Source: Albidovulum litorale (GTDB taxonomy: Bacteria; Pseudomonadota; Alphaproteobacteria; Rhodobacterales; Rhodobacteraceae). From it: a stretch of 64,000 nt of DNA. A program made the translations under genes and the position numbers. The notes under the pieces were generated by a model, which saw nothing but the letters and a program-made list of their open reading frames with translations, did not search any database and was not told the origin of the DNA. Below, in pieces: positions 36,453 through 46,411 of the stretch. The DNA is taken from positions 372,001 through 436,000 of the forward strand of contig NZ_JAOWKZ010000004.1 in the NCBI RefSeq assembly GCF_025751495.1, given 5' to 3'. Position 1 is the stretch's first letter, and every line of letters starts with the position of its first letter.

Positions 36453-36467
36453 TCGCCTTAAAGGCGA
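36453..36467. promoter_or_regulatory. Perfect inverted repeat in the kinase/ligase divergent region
   Basis: TCGCCTT-a-AAGGCGA, 7-bp arms, about 36 nt before the ligase start codon. It may be an operator for the adjacent response regulator or another factor; a one-base centre suits protein binding rather than an RNA hairpin. Confidence 0.4.
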
Positions 36468-36502
36468 TGACATGCCGCAACGCCGGCGCAGGGGAGGACA
36501 AG

Positions 36503-38475
<1,973 letters not shown>

Positions 38476-38479
<4 letters not shown>

Positions 38480-39297
38480 ACCAAATGAATCCAGAAGGTT
38501 ACACCACCGCCGACGGCCGCAAGATCGGCGGCGTGCTGATGGAGATGAAGAACATCACGCTCCGCTTCGGCGGGGTGGCGGCGATCACCGATATCTCGTT
38601 TGATATCCGCGAGGGCGAGATCCGGGCGATCATCGGGCCGAACGGGGCGGGCAAGTCGTCGATGCTCAACGTCATCTCGGGTTTCTATGTCCCGCAGGAG
38701 GGCGAGGTCTGGTTCAAGGGCTACAAGCGCGGGCCGATGAAGCCCTATCAGGTCGCCCGTCTTGGCATCGCCCGCACCTTCCAGAACATCGCGCTGTTCG
38801 ACGGGATGTCGGTGCTCGACAACATCATGACCGGGCGGCTGACAATGATGAAATCGGGCCTGCTGTCTCAGGCGATATGGTGGGGCAAGGCCCAGCGTGA
38901 GGAGACCGAACACCGCGAAAAAGTCGAGAAAATCATCGACTTCCTCGAAATTCAGGACATCCGCAAGACGCCGGTCGGCCGCCTTCCCTATGGCCTCAAA
39001 AAGCGGGTCGAACTGGCCCGCGCGCTTGCTGCCGAGCCGCGGCTGCTGCTCTTGGACGAACCCATGGCCGGGATGAACGTCGAGGAGAAGGAGGACATGT
39101 CCCGCTTCATCCTCGACGTGAACGACGAATTCGGCACCACAATCGCGCTGATCGAGCACGATATGGGTGTCGTCATGGACCTCTCTGACCGGGTCGTGGT
39201 GATGGATTACGGCAAGAAGATCGGCGACGGCACGCCTGATGAGGTGCGCTCCAATCAGGCCGTCATCGACGCTTATCTGGGGGTCAGCCATGACTGA
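38476..39297 (+). CDS. ABC transporter ATPase, LivG type
   Basis: A 273-aa cytoplasmic ATPase. Walker A is GPNGAGKSS (about 54-62), the Q-loop is near RTFQNIALF, the signature is LPYGLKKRVELARAL (family-variant LSxG), and Walker B is RLLLLDEPMAGMN. The LivG-specific insertion and C-terminus (GDGTPDEVRSNQAVIDAYLG) are present. It is coupled to the ligase gene and pairs with LivF at the far end of the operon. Confidence 0.93.
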
Positions 39298-39373
39298 GGC
39301 AAAGCGTCTGCAAAGCGTCTGCAAAACGTATGGCACCCGTGCCGACACCAATCCGGAGGCCCGCCATGTCTGA
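39290..39373 (+). other. Possible 27-codon minigene bridging the livG- and livH-type genes
   Basis: An ATG inside the last codons of the ATPase gene opens a 27-codon frame (MTEAKRLQSV...EARHV) that ends inside the first codons of the permease gene, overlapping each by 8 nt. Such double overlap fits translational coupling across the gap, but the frame is short, contains the tandem repeat and could be chance. I do not claim a product. Confidence 0.25.
39300..39329 (+). repeat. 11-bp tandem repeat
   Basis: CAAAGCGTCTG occurs twice in tandem, followed by a partial third copy CAAAACGT. It lies just after the ATPase stop codon; slipped-strand changes here would alter the spacing to the permease gene. 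Confidence 0.7.
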
Positions 39374-40352
39374 CCAGCTTCTCTACGCGACCGAGGCGGC
39401 GCTGAACGGCCTCATGGCGGGGGTGATGTATTCGCTCGTCGCGCTGGGCTTCGTCCTCATCTTCAAGGCCTCGGGCATCTTCAACTATGCGCAGGGTGTG
39501 CTCGCACTTTTCGCGGCCCTGACGCTGGTGGGGTTCCAGACCGGTCAGGTGCCGTTCTCGCATCTCATCAACGCGATCTTCGGCACCAACATTCACCATT
39601 TCGGCTGGCATCTGCCCGCCATCGTGGCGATCCTGCTCACCGGCCTCGTGATGATCGGGCTGGCCGTGATCATCGAGCGCTATGTGCTGAAACACCTCGT
39701 CAATCAGGAACCGATCATCCTGTTCATGGCCACGATCGGCCTGGCCTATTTCCTTGAAGGCATGGGCGACCTGATGTGGGGGTCCGACATCAAGAAACTC
39801 GATGTCGGCCTGCCGCAGGGAATTAACGAGACCATCGACAACGTGACCTTCAACGCCTTCGGCTACGGGTTCTTCATCGACAATCTTGATATCGTGGCGA
39901 CGGTGGTGGCGGCTTTGCTGGTCCTCTCGCTGACGCTCTTTTCCCAATACACCAAATATGGCCGCGCGCTGCGGGCGGTGGCGGATGACCATCAGGCGGC
40001 TTTGTCGGTCGGGATCTCGCTCCGCTTCATCTGGGTCATGGTCTGGTCCATCGCCGGGATCGTGGCGCTGGTCGCGGGCATTATGTGGGGGGCCAAGTCT
40101 GGCGTGCAGTTCTCGCTGTCGCTGATCGCGCTGAAAGCGCTGCCGGTTCTCATGCTCGGCGGCTTCACCTCGATCCCCGGTGCCATCGTCGGCGGGCTGA
40201 TTATCGGCATGGGCGAGAAGCTGTTCGAATTCTGGATCGGTCCGCTGATCGGCGGGGCCACGGAAAACTGGTTCGCCTATGTGCTGGCGCTGCTCTTCCT
40301 CGTCTTCAGGCCGCAAGGTCTCTTCGGTGAAAAGATCATCGAGAGGGTTTGA
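39366..40352 (+). CDS. ABC transporter permease, LivH type
   Basis: A 328-aa inner-membrane protein with about eight hydrophobic helices (ALNGLMAGVMYSLVALGFVLIF at the N-terminus) and the LivH-type EAA-like cytoplasmic loop region (YGRALRAVADDHQAALSVGIS). Length is slightly more than in amino-acid LivH because of an extra loop (IFGTNIHHFGWHLP). The start is the ATG behind GGAGG. It forms the translocation path with the LivM-type permease. Confidence 0.92.
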   Translation: MSDQLLYATEAALNGLMAGVMYSLVALGFVLIFKASGIFNYAQGVLALFAALTLVGFQTGQVPFSHLINAIFGTNIHHFGWHLPAIVAILLTGLVMIGLAVIIERYVLKHLVNQEPIILFMATIGLAYFLEGMGDLMWGSDIKKLDVGLPQGINETIDNVTFNAFGYGFFIDNLDIVATVVAALLVLSLTLFSQYTKYGRALRAVADDHQAALSVGISLRFIWVMVWSIAGIVALVAGIMWGAKSGVQFSLSLIALKALPVLMLGGFTSIPGAIVGGLIIGMGEKLFEFWIGPLIGGATENWFAYVLALLFLVFRPQGLFGEKIIERV

Positions 40353-40355
40353 GAC

Positions 40356-40601
40356 ATGGCCAAACTGATCGCCATCCTGAACGTCATTGCCTGGGCTGGT
40401 TTCTGGGCCTTCGGCTACCTTGCGCTATCGAGCGGAGAGGGCGGGAGTACCGTCGTGGCAATGATCCTTGCCGCCATCGGCGCGGCCGTGGGTATCGTCG
40501 CCTGGCTTTGGCTGGTGCGTCATTCCGAGGCCACGGGCTATGCCAAGCGCGCCAATCAGGTCCCGCGCGAGCATCACCGCGAGAACGGGGGGGCGGCATG
40601 A
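40356..40601 (+). CDS. Small membrane protein, two helices
   Basis: An 81-aa protein with two hydrophobic segments (IAILNVIAWAGFWAFGYLAL and VVAMILAAIGAAVGIVAWLWLV) and a hydrophilic, charged tail (HSEATGYAKRANQVPREHHRENG). No family recognised. It is tightly packed between the permease (3-nt gap) and the VOC gene (4-nt overlap), so it is probably made with the transporter and may be an accessory subunit. Confidence is good that it is real, none for function. Confidence 0.7.
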   Translation: MAKLIAILNVIAWAGFWAFGYLALSSGEGGSTVVAMILAAIGAAVGIVAWLWLVRHSEATGYAKRANQVPREHHRENGGAA

Positions 40602-40972
40602 GCCACAAATCCCGCATCGGCGTTCTTTGCATCGACTGCAAGACTGATGACCTGACCGAGGCAGTCGGATTCTGGTCCGGCATGCTCGGCATGAAGGGCG
40701 AGATCGACGAGCGCGGCAAGTACGCGGCGTTCGACGGGCACAAGGGCTATCCACGCGTGCTGTTGCAGGCGGTTGATCACGAGCCGCGCGTGCATCTGGA
40801 TTTCGAGACCGATGACGTGGATGCGGAATGCGAACGGCTGAAGGCGCTGGGCGCGAAAGAGGTTGCGCGGATCAGGACATGGATCGTGATGGAGGCGCCG
40901 ACCGGGCACCGCTTCTGTCTGGTGCGCCCGCAGGGCGACGACTTCCCGGGCGATGCCAAGGAGTTCGGATGA
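40598..40972 (+). CDS. VOC-family (glyoxalase/bleomycin-resistance-like) protein
   Basis: A 124-aa single VOC module with the two beta-alpha-beta-beta-beta halves: KSRIGVLCIDCKTDDLTEAVGFWSGMLGM, then VHLDFETDDVDAECERLKALGA and a final MEAPTGHRFCLVRPQ. Metal-ligand positions are only partly matched. VOC proteins isomerise or cleave small organic molecules, or bind them. Its place in the importer operon suggests action on the imported compound or its CoA ester; that is inference. Confidence 0.85.
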   Translation: MSHKSRIGVLCIDCKTDDLTEAVGFWSGMLGMKGEIDERGKYAAFDGHKGYPRVLLQAVDHEPRVHLDFETDDVDAECERLKALGAKEVARIRTWIVMEAPTGHRFCLVRPQGDDFPGDAKEFG

Positions 40973-40994
40973 TGGTTGTGAACGCCTGCGGCTA

Positions 40995-41375
40995 TCAGCC
41001 GTTGAAGAAGGACATCACCCACATAATGGGCAGGGCGATCAGGATGATCGGCAGTGCGAAGACGATCGAGACCGAGAGAAACAGCACCATGCCGGCGATG
41101 GCCAAGGCCGCCACGGTAAGGAAGATGCCAAGCCCCGGCCCGATGAAGCCGCAATCCTCGGACAGCCCTCCGGCGACCCCGAAGACAAGCAGAAGCAGGC
41201 AGGCGGAGAGCCCCAGCGCATCGCGATATGAGATGCCGAATTGCTGGGCCACGAAAAACACGACGATGGCACCGGCGATCAGGAACGGAAGCAGGATGAC
41301 GAGAAGCTCACCCAGCAAACTGGTGAGGAATTCACGGAACCACCAGCGGCGGCGTTCGGGATCTTGGTTGGTCAT
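40995..41375 (-). CDS. Membrane protein of unknown function, antisense within the importer operon
   Basis: A 126-aa protein with four hydrophobic segments (LLVILLPFLIAGAIVVFFVA, ALGLSACLLLLVFGVAGGL, GLGIFLTVAALAIAGMVLFL, IVFALPIILIALPIMWVMSF) after a charged start (TNQDPERRRWW). No family recognised. The reading frame is uninterrupted and its hydrophobic pattern is too regular for chance. Being on the opposite strand, it splits the VOC and LivM-type genes and would oppose their transcription. Confidence 0.7.
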   Translation of the reverse strand: MTNQDPERRRWWFREFLTSLLGELLVILLPFLIAGAIVVFFVAQQFGISYRDALGLSACLLLLVFGVAGGLSEDCGFIGPGLGIFLTVAALAIAGMVLFLSVSIVFALPIILIALPIMWVMSFFNG

Positions 41376-41474
41376 GGCGTCCTCCGAAGTCCGCGAACTG
41401 CCTAAGCCAAGAATTCGGCGAGAGTTTGACGCGGGCTGCGCGACGGTCCCGGTAGCCCTGAAAGGAAGAAGCTG

Positions 41475-42551
41475 ATGTTCTACCGCGAGGCAGGCGACTT
41501 CAAGACGTCCTATGTGGACGACAGCCAGACCTTTCCGATCAAGTTCGACCGCTGGCGCTATTACGCTGTCCTTGCGGTGGCTTTCGGGGTCATTCCGTTC
41601 CTTATCAATGATTACTGGGCCAATGCGGTCTTTGTGCCGTTCCTGATCTATGCCATTGCGGCGATCGGGCTGAATATCCTGACGGGCTATTGCGGGCAGG
41701 TCTCGCTCGGGACCGGGGGGTTCATGGCCGTGGGCGCCTATGCCTGCTACAAGCTGATGACGGCCTTCCCCGAGGTCTCGATCCTGATCCATGTGCTGCT
41801 CGCCGGCGGCATCACGGCGGGGGTGGGCGTTCTCTTCGGTCTGCCGTCCTTGCGGATCAAGGGTTTTTACCTTGCCGTCGCCACGCTTGCCGCGCAGTTC
41901 TTCCTTGTCTGGCTCTTCAACAAGGTGCCGTGGTTCTACAACTACTCGGCTTCGGGCCAGATCTCGGCGCCCGAACGCACCGTGCTTGGACATGCGGTGA
42001 CCGGCGCGGCGACAACCGCCTCGGCCAAGTACCTCTTCTGCCTTGTCATCCTCTTCGCGCTCGCCTGGCTGGCGCGGAACCTGACGCGGGGGACCGTGGG
42101 CCGCAAGTGGATGGCGATCCGCGACATGGATATCGCGGCGGAGATCATCGGGGTGAACCCGCTGACGACGAAGCTTTCGGCCTTTGCCATCTCGTCCTTC
42201 TATATCGGCGTCGCGGGGGCCTTGTTCTTCTCGGTCTATCTCGGCGCGGCGGAAGTGGGAGAGGCGTTCGGCATCCAGAAGTCGTTCCTGATCCTCTTCA
42301 TGATCATCATCGGCGGCCTCGGCTCGATCTTCGGGTCCTTTGCGGGCGCCGCCTTCATGGTGCTCATGCCCGTCCTTCTGAAGAACATACTCGTCGGCCA
42401 GCTGGGCTGGGCCACCGACCTTGCCGCGCATGTCGAGCTGATCATCGTCGGCGGCCTGATCATGGGCTTCCTGATCGTGGAGCCGCATGGCCTGAACCAG
42501 CTCTGGCGGCTGGCAAAAGAGAAACTCCGGCTTTGGCCCTTCCCGCACTAG
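41475..42551 (+). CDS. ABC transporter permease, LivM type
   Basis: A 358-aa inner-membrane protein with about nine hydrophobic helices. Family features: NILTGYCGQVSLGTGGFMAVGAYA (residues about 65-88), LPSLRIKGFYLAVATLAAQFF, and the cytoplasmic coupling loop KWMAIRDMDIAAEIIGVNPLTTKL. A hydrophilic N-terminus of about 30 residues precedes the first helix. It is separated from the rest of the operon by the antisense membrane gene but clearly belongs to the same importer. Confidence 0.93.
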   Translation: MFYREAGDFKTSYVDDSQTFPIKFDRWRYYAVLAVAFGVIPFLINDYWANAVFVPFLIYAIAAIGLNILTGYCGQVSLGTGGFMAVGAYACYKLMTAFPEVSILIHVLLAGGITAGVGVLFGLPSLRIKGFYLAVATLAAQFFLVWLFNKVPWFYNYSASGQISAPERTVLGHAVTGAATTASAKYLFCLVILFALAWLARNLTRGTVGRKWMAIRDMDIAAEIIGVNPLTTKLSAFAISSFYIGVAGALFFSVYLGAAEVGEAFGIQKSFLILFMIIIGGLGSIFGSFAGAAFMVLMPVLLKNILVGQLGWATDLAAHVELIIVGGLIMGFLIVEPHGLNQLWRLAKEKLRLWPFPH

Positions 42552-42623
42552 GGGGGCCGCCCAACGATAAGACCGGCGCGAACCGGCACTATTGCAACGC
42601 TTAAACCTTGGGAGGAGACCCAG

Positions 42624-43910
42624 ATGAAAAAGACCTTCGCAACCCTCGTGGCGCTGGCGATCGCGGCCACGGCGGCCCCGGCCTCGGCAGAGCTGCAGAT
42701 TCCGAACCTGAGCTACCGGACGGGGCCGTTCGCTGCCGGCGGCATCCCCTATGCCGACGGGTTCAATGACTATTTCACACTCCTGAATGAGCGTGACGGC
42801 GGAATCGGCGGCGAGAAGGTCGTCGTGACGGAATGCGAAACCGCCTATAACACCGAAAAAGGCGTCGAGTGCTACGAAGCGACCAAGGGCAACGGCTCGC
42901 TCGTCTACAACCCCTTGTCGACCGGCATTACCTATCAGCTGATCCCGAAGGTCACGGCTGACGGCATCCCGCTTTACACGCCGGGCTATGGCCGCACCTC
43001 TGCTGCGAACGGCAAGATCTTCTCCAACGTCTTCAACTTCCCGGCCAACTACTGGGACGGCGCGTCTGTGGTTATCAAGTACCTTCTGGACGAGAACGGC
43101 GGCGATCTTTCGGGCAAGAAGATCGCGCTGGTCTACCACAACTCCGCCTATGGAAAAGAGCCGATTCCGACGCTGACGGCACTGGCGGCCAAGCACGGCT
43201 ATGAGTTCATCGAGGTCCCGGTCGACAGCCCCGGCCAAGAGCAGAAGTCGCAATGGTTGCAGATCCGCCGCGACAAGCCGGATTACGTGCTGATGTGGGG
43301 CTGGGGCGTGATGAACGCCGTGGCGATCCAGGAGGCCGCCAATATCCGCTTCCCGATGGAGAACTTCATCGGCGTCTGGTGGTCGGGGTCGGAAAACGAC
43401 GTGTTGCCCGCCGGTGACGGCGCCAATGGCTATAAGTCGCTCGCCATGCACGGCACGGGAATGGACTATCCGGTCTATGCCGACCTGAAGCAGTATGTCT
43501 ACGACGCCGGCAAGTCGTCAGGCGCGGGCGATCAGGTGGGCTCGGTGCTCTATTCGCGCGGCATGTATGCTGCCGCGATGATTGCCGAGGCCGCGCGCAA
43601 GGCGCAGGAACTGGCGGGCACCTCGGCGATCAATGCCGCCCAGATGCGTGACGGCTTCGAGGCGCTGGAGGTTACCGAGGCACGGATGGCCGAGCTTGGC
43701 CTGCCGAATTTCGGCCAGCCCTTCGCGGTTTCTTGCGAGGACCATGGCGGCCCGGGTGCCGCGATGATCCAGCAATGGGATGCCACGGCCAAGAAATGGA
43801 ACCTGATCACCGGTTTCATCGCGCCGGATGATGAGGTGCTGACGCCTCTGGTGATGGAAGACTCCGCCGCCTTCGCTGCGGAAAACAACATCGCCGAGCG
43901 CTGCAACTAA
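42624..43910 (+). CDS. Periplasmic substrate-binding protein, LivK-like
   Basis: A 428-aa type I periplasmic binding protein with a signal peptide (residues 1-22, KKTFATLVALAIAATAAPASA). The body shows the paired lobes: FAAGGIPYADGFNDYFTLLNERDGGI, then KKIALVYHNSAYGKEPIPTL and a C-terminal lobe. The ligand region is not like amino-acid LivK; members of this group often bind aromatic or fatty acids. GGAGGAG precedes the ATG. A strong hairpin follows the stop, which would favour high expression. Confidence 0.92.
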   Translation: MKKTFATLVALAIAATAAPASAELQIPNLSYRTGPFAAGGIPYADGFNDYFTLLNERDGGIGGEKVVVTECETAYNTEKGVECYEATKGNGSLVYNPLSTGITYQLIPKVTADGIPLYTPGYGRTSAANGKIFSNVFNFPANYWDGASVVIKYLLDENGGDLSGKKIALVYHNSAYGKEPIPTLTALAAKHGYEFIEVPVDSPGQEQKSQWLQIRRDKPDYVLMWGWGVMNAVAIQEAANIRFPMENFIGVWWSGSENDVLPAGDGANGYKSLAMHGTGMDYPVYADLKQYVYDAGKSSGAGDQVGSVLYSRGMYAAAMIAEAARKAQELAGTSAINAAQMRDGFEALEVTEARMAELGLPNFGQPFAVSCEDHGGPGAAMIQQWDATAKKWNLITGFIAPDDEVLTPLVMEDSAAFAAENNIAERCN

Positions 43911-43927
43911 GCGCCAATGCATGTCTT

Positions 43928-43950
43928 CCCCGGCCCGTTCAGGGCCGGGG
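43928..43950 (+). terminator. Intra-operon hairpin after the binding-protein gene
   Basis: A perfect 9-bp stem CCCCGGCCC / GGGCCGGGG with loop gttca, 17 nt after the stop codon and followed by tcgtttgg rather than a long T run. It more likely stabilises the binding-protein mRNA or causes partial termination than ends the operon. Confidence 0.6.
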
Positions 43951-43984
43951 TCGTTTGGATCAATTCTAGCCCGGGGGATACCCG

Positions 43985-44803
43985 ATGCTCGACGCCGGTA
44001 AGACCGAGACGCTGCTTGAGGTCAACAATATCGAGGTGATCTACAATCACGTGATCCTCGTCCTGAAGGGCGTGAGCCTCAATGTCCCGAAGGGCGGCAT
44101 CACCGCGCTTCTGGGTGGCAATGGCGCGGGCAAGACCACGACTTTGAAGGCCATTTCCAACCTTCTCCATTCCGAACGCGGCGAAGTGACCAAGGGCTCC
44201 ATCCTCTATCGCGGCGAGAAGGTTCAAAGCCTCGACCCCTCGGCGCTGGTGAAGAAGGGCGTCATCCAGGTGATGGAGGGGCGGCACTGTTTCGAACACC
44301 TCACGGTGGAGGAGAACCTTCTGACCGGTGCCTATACGCGCACCGACAAGGGGCAGGTCGCGGTCGATCTCGACATGGTCTACACCTATTTTCCGCGCCT
44401 CAAGGAACGCCGCCGGTCACAGGCAGGCTATACCTCGGGCGGCGAGCAGCAGATGTGCGCCATCGGTCGCGCGTTGATGTCGAAGCCCGAGACGATCCTT
44501 CTCGATGAGCCCTCGATGGGTCTTGCGCCACAGCTTGTCGAGCAGATCTTCGAGATCGTGAAGGCGGTGAACGAGAAGGAGGGCGTGACCTTCCTTCTGG
44601 CCGAGCAGAACACCAACGTGGCGCTTCGCTACGCCCATTACGGCTACATCCTTGAAAGCGGCCGCGTGGTGATGGATGGCCCCGCGAAGGAACTGCGGGA
44701 AAACCCGGACGTGAAGGAATTCTACCTCGGCATGTCCGACGAAGGCCGCAAGTCGTTCCGCGATGTCCGCTCCTATCGCCGCCGCAAGCGGTGGCTGGCG
44801 TGA
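43985..44803 (+). CDS. ABC transporter ATPase, LivF type
   Basis: A 272-aa ATPase with Walker A GGNGAGKTT (about 40-48), ABC signature YTSGGEQQMCAIGRAL, Walker B TILLDEPSMGLAP, and the LivF ending ALRYAHYGYILESGRVVMDGPA. A C-terminal tail of about 25 residues, basic (RSYRRRKRW), is longer than in the amino-acid LivF. Its TGATG junction couples it to the PaaK-like gene. Confidence 0.93.
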   Translation: MLDAGKTETLLEVNNIEVIYNHVILVLKGVSLNVPKGGITALLGGNGAGKTTTLKAISNLLHSERGEVTKGSILYRGEKVQSLDPSALVKKGVIQVMEGRHCFEHLTVEENLLTGAYTRTDKGQVAVDLDMVYTYFPRLKERRRSQAGYTSGGEQQMCAIGRALMSKPETILLDEPSMGLAPQLVEQIFEIVKAVNEKEGVTFLLAEQNTNVALRYAHYGYILESGRVVMDGPAKELRENPDVKEFYLGMSDEGRKSFRDVRSYRRRKRWLA

Positions 44804-46014
44804 TGAGGGATCAGACGATGAATTTTTTCGACGCCCTTGAAACCCGCTCTGCCGATGAGCGCACCGGTGCGCAGCTTCAGGCGCTGAACGGGCAGCTTGC
44901 GCGCGTGGCGGCGGCGGCGGGCGCCTGCCGGATCGACGGTAAGGCGTTGGCCGATCTCACCGATCTCGCCGGGCTGCCGGTGCTTCGCAAGTCCGACCTC
45001 GTCGCATGGCAGAAGGACAACCCGCCCTTCGGCGGCATCCTGACGTCGAACATCGCCCATATCTTCCAGTCGCCCGGGCCGATCTATGAGCCGGGCGGCG
45101 TCAGCCATGACTGGTGGCGGATGGGGCGCTTCCTGCATGCCTGCGGGATCGGGTCGCAGGATATTGTCCAGAACTGCTTCGGCTATCATCTGACGCCTGC
45201 CGGCATGATCTTTGAAAATGGCGCCCGTGCCGTTGGCGCGAAAGTCCTGCCGGCCGGGACCGGCCAGACCGACCTTCAGGTCCGTGCCGCTGCGGATATC
45301 GGCACAACGGCCTATGCCGGAACGCCGGACTACCTGAAGGTCATCCTCGACCGGGCCGAAGAGATGGGTGAGGCGCTGAAGATCACCAAGGCCGCCGTCG
45401 GGGGCGGGGCGCTCTTCCCGTCGCTTCGTGCAGAATATGCCGACCGGGGAATTGCCTGCCTGCAATGTTACGCCACCGCCGATCTTGGCAATATCGCCTA
45501 TGAAAGCCCTGCGATGGAGGGGATGATCGTCGATGAAGGCGTCATCGTCGAAATCGTCCGCCCCGGCACCGGCGACCCGGTTCCCGAAGGCGAGGTGGGT
45601 GAGGTCGTGGTGACGACACTGAACCCCGACTACCCGCTGATCCGCTTCGCGACCGGGGACCTTTCGGCGGTCATGTCGGGTCCGTCCCCCTGCGGGCGCA
45701 CGAACATGCGCATCAAGGGCTGGATGGGCCGCGCCGACCAGACGACCAAGATCAAGGGCATGTTCGTACGCCCCGAACAGGTCGCCGACCTTGTCGCCCG
45801 CCATGCCGAGGTTGCCCGCGCAAGGGTGATCGCCACCCGAGAAGGCGAGATGGACGTGATGACCGTGCGCATCGAAGCGCCGGGCGGGGAGCCTGCGCGC
45901 TATGAAGGCTCTGTCGCTTCGGTCCTGAAGATGAAGGGGCGGGTGGAGGTCGTGCCGCCGGGCAGCCTGCCCAATGACGGCAAGGTCATCGACGACCAGC
46001 GGGTCTATGAGTGA
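44803..46014 (+). CDS. PaaK-like (phenylacetate-CoA ligase family) protein with degenerate ATP loop
   Basis: A 403-aa member of the phenylacetate-CoA ligase branch of adenylate-forming enzymes. The C-terminal lobe looks normal (YPLIRFATGDLSAV, the WMGRADQTTKIKGMFVRPEQV hinge/core). The phosphate-binding loop, SSGTTGxP in PaaK, reads QSPGPIYEP (residues about 86-94), and the usual acidic Y-x-x-T-E region is CYATADLG. It may be inactive, use another donor, or bind acyl-CoA. It is the last gene of the importer operon, 1 nt overlapping the ATPase. Confidence 0.82.
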   Translation: MRDQTMNFFDALETRSADERTGAQLQALNGQLARVAAAAGACRIDGKALADLTDLAGLPVLRKSDLVAWQKDNPPFGGILTSNIAHIFQSPGPIYEPGGVSHDWWRMGRFLHACGIGSQDIVQNCFGYHLTPAGMIFENGARAVGAKVLPAGTGQTDLQVRAAADIGTTAYAGTPDYLKVILDRAEEMGEALKITKAAVGGGALFPSLRAEYADRGIACLQCYATADLGNIAYESPAMEGMIVDEGVIVEIVRPGTGDPVPEGEVGEVVVTTLNPDYPLIRFATGDLSAVMSGPSPCGRTNMRIKGWMGRADQTTKIKGMFVRPEQVADLVARHAEVARARVIATREGEMDVMTVRIEAPGGEPARYEGSVASVLKMKGRVEVVPPGSLPNDGKVIDDQRVYE

Positions 46015-46411
46015 CCGCCCGGTAAGGCGCTCACCCGTCTTCGCCAAAGCTTTAGTGATCGGCCTTGAGCCCGATGTCGGCATCTTTGGTTCAGCAATCG
46101 CGCGGGCGCGGCATGCCGTTCGTCTCAGTCGATCGAGTGAGACGTCGTTTGAGAGCCTTTAAGCGAGGCATTGGTCGTGTCAGCCCTGTGTTCCAACTTC
46201 TTCGGAGCTGGGGCCGGACAGAGCACACAACCATCAGCTGATCGCCACTGGCCGGTTAATCTTTGATCTTGGCGAACCACCGACGTCTGCTACTGTCTGT
46301 TGGAGTGGTGACTTTATGCTCTGACCCTCCGTTTCCTTCGCGTTCTTGTTTTCCGCGACAGGGGGCAGTGCACGCATCCTGCCAGTCGTTCTACGGATGA
46401 AGGTGTCTTAA
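46015..46411. other. Intergenic region, low-complexity to the neighbours, no gene seen
   Basis: About 400 bp with lower GC than its surroundings, especially toward the right. Apart from the CGTCTCA/TGAGACG dyad I see no reading frame, tRNA or terminator. It probably contains the promoter of the Popeye-like gene and may be one edge of a transferred segment. Confidence 0.5.
46121..46144. promoter_or_regulatory. Inverted repeat CGTCTCA-N10-TGAGACG
   Basis: Perfect 7-bp arms around GTCGATCGAG (itself containing the palindrome TCGA), 107 nt after the PaaK-like stop. It may be an operator or a weak hairpin; no T-run follows. Confidence 0.35.

Noticed and set aside
41376-43451. Minus-strand frame extending the antisense membrane gene across the LivM and LivK-type genes
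   Set aside because: Only the last 126 codons look like a protein; the upstream part is antisense to two well-supported genes.
43911-43984. Operon end after the binding-protein gene
   Set aside because: The hairpin lacks a T-run and the ATPase gene that follows belongs to the same importer.
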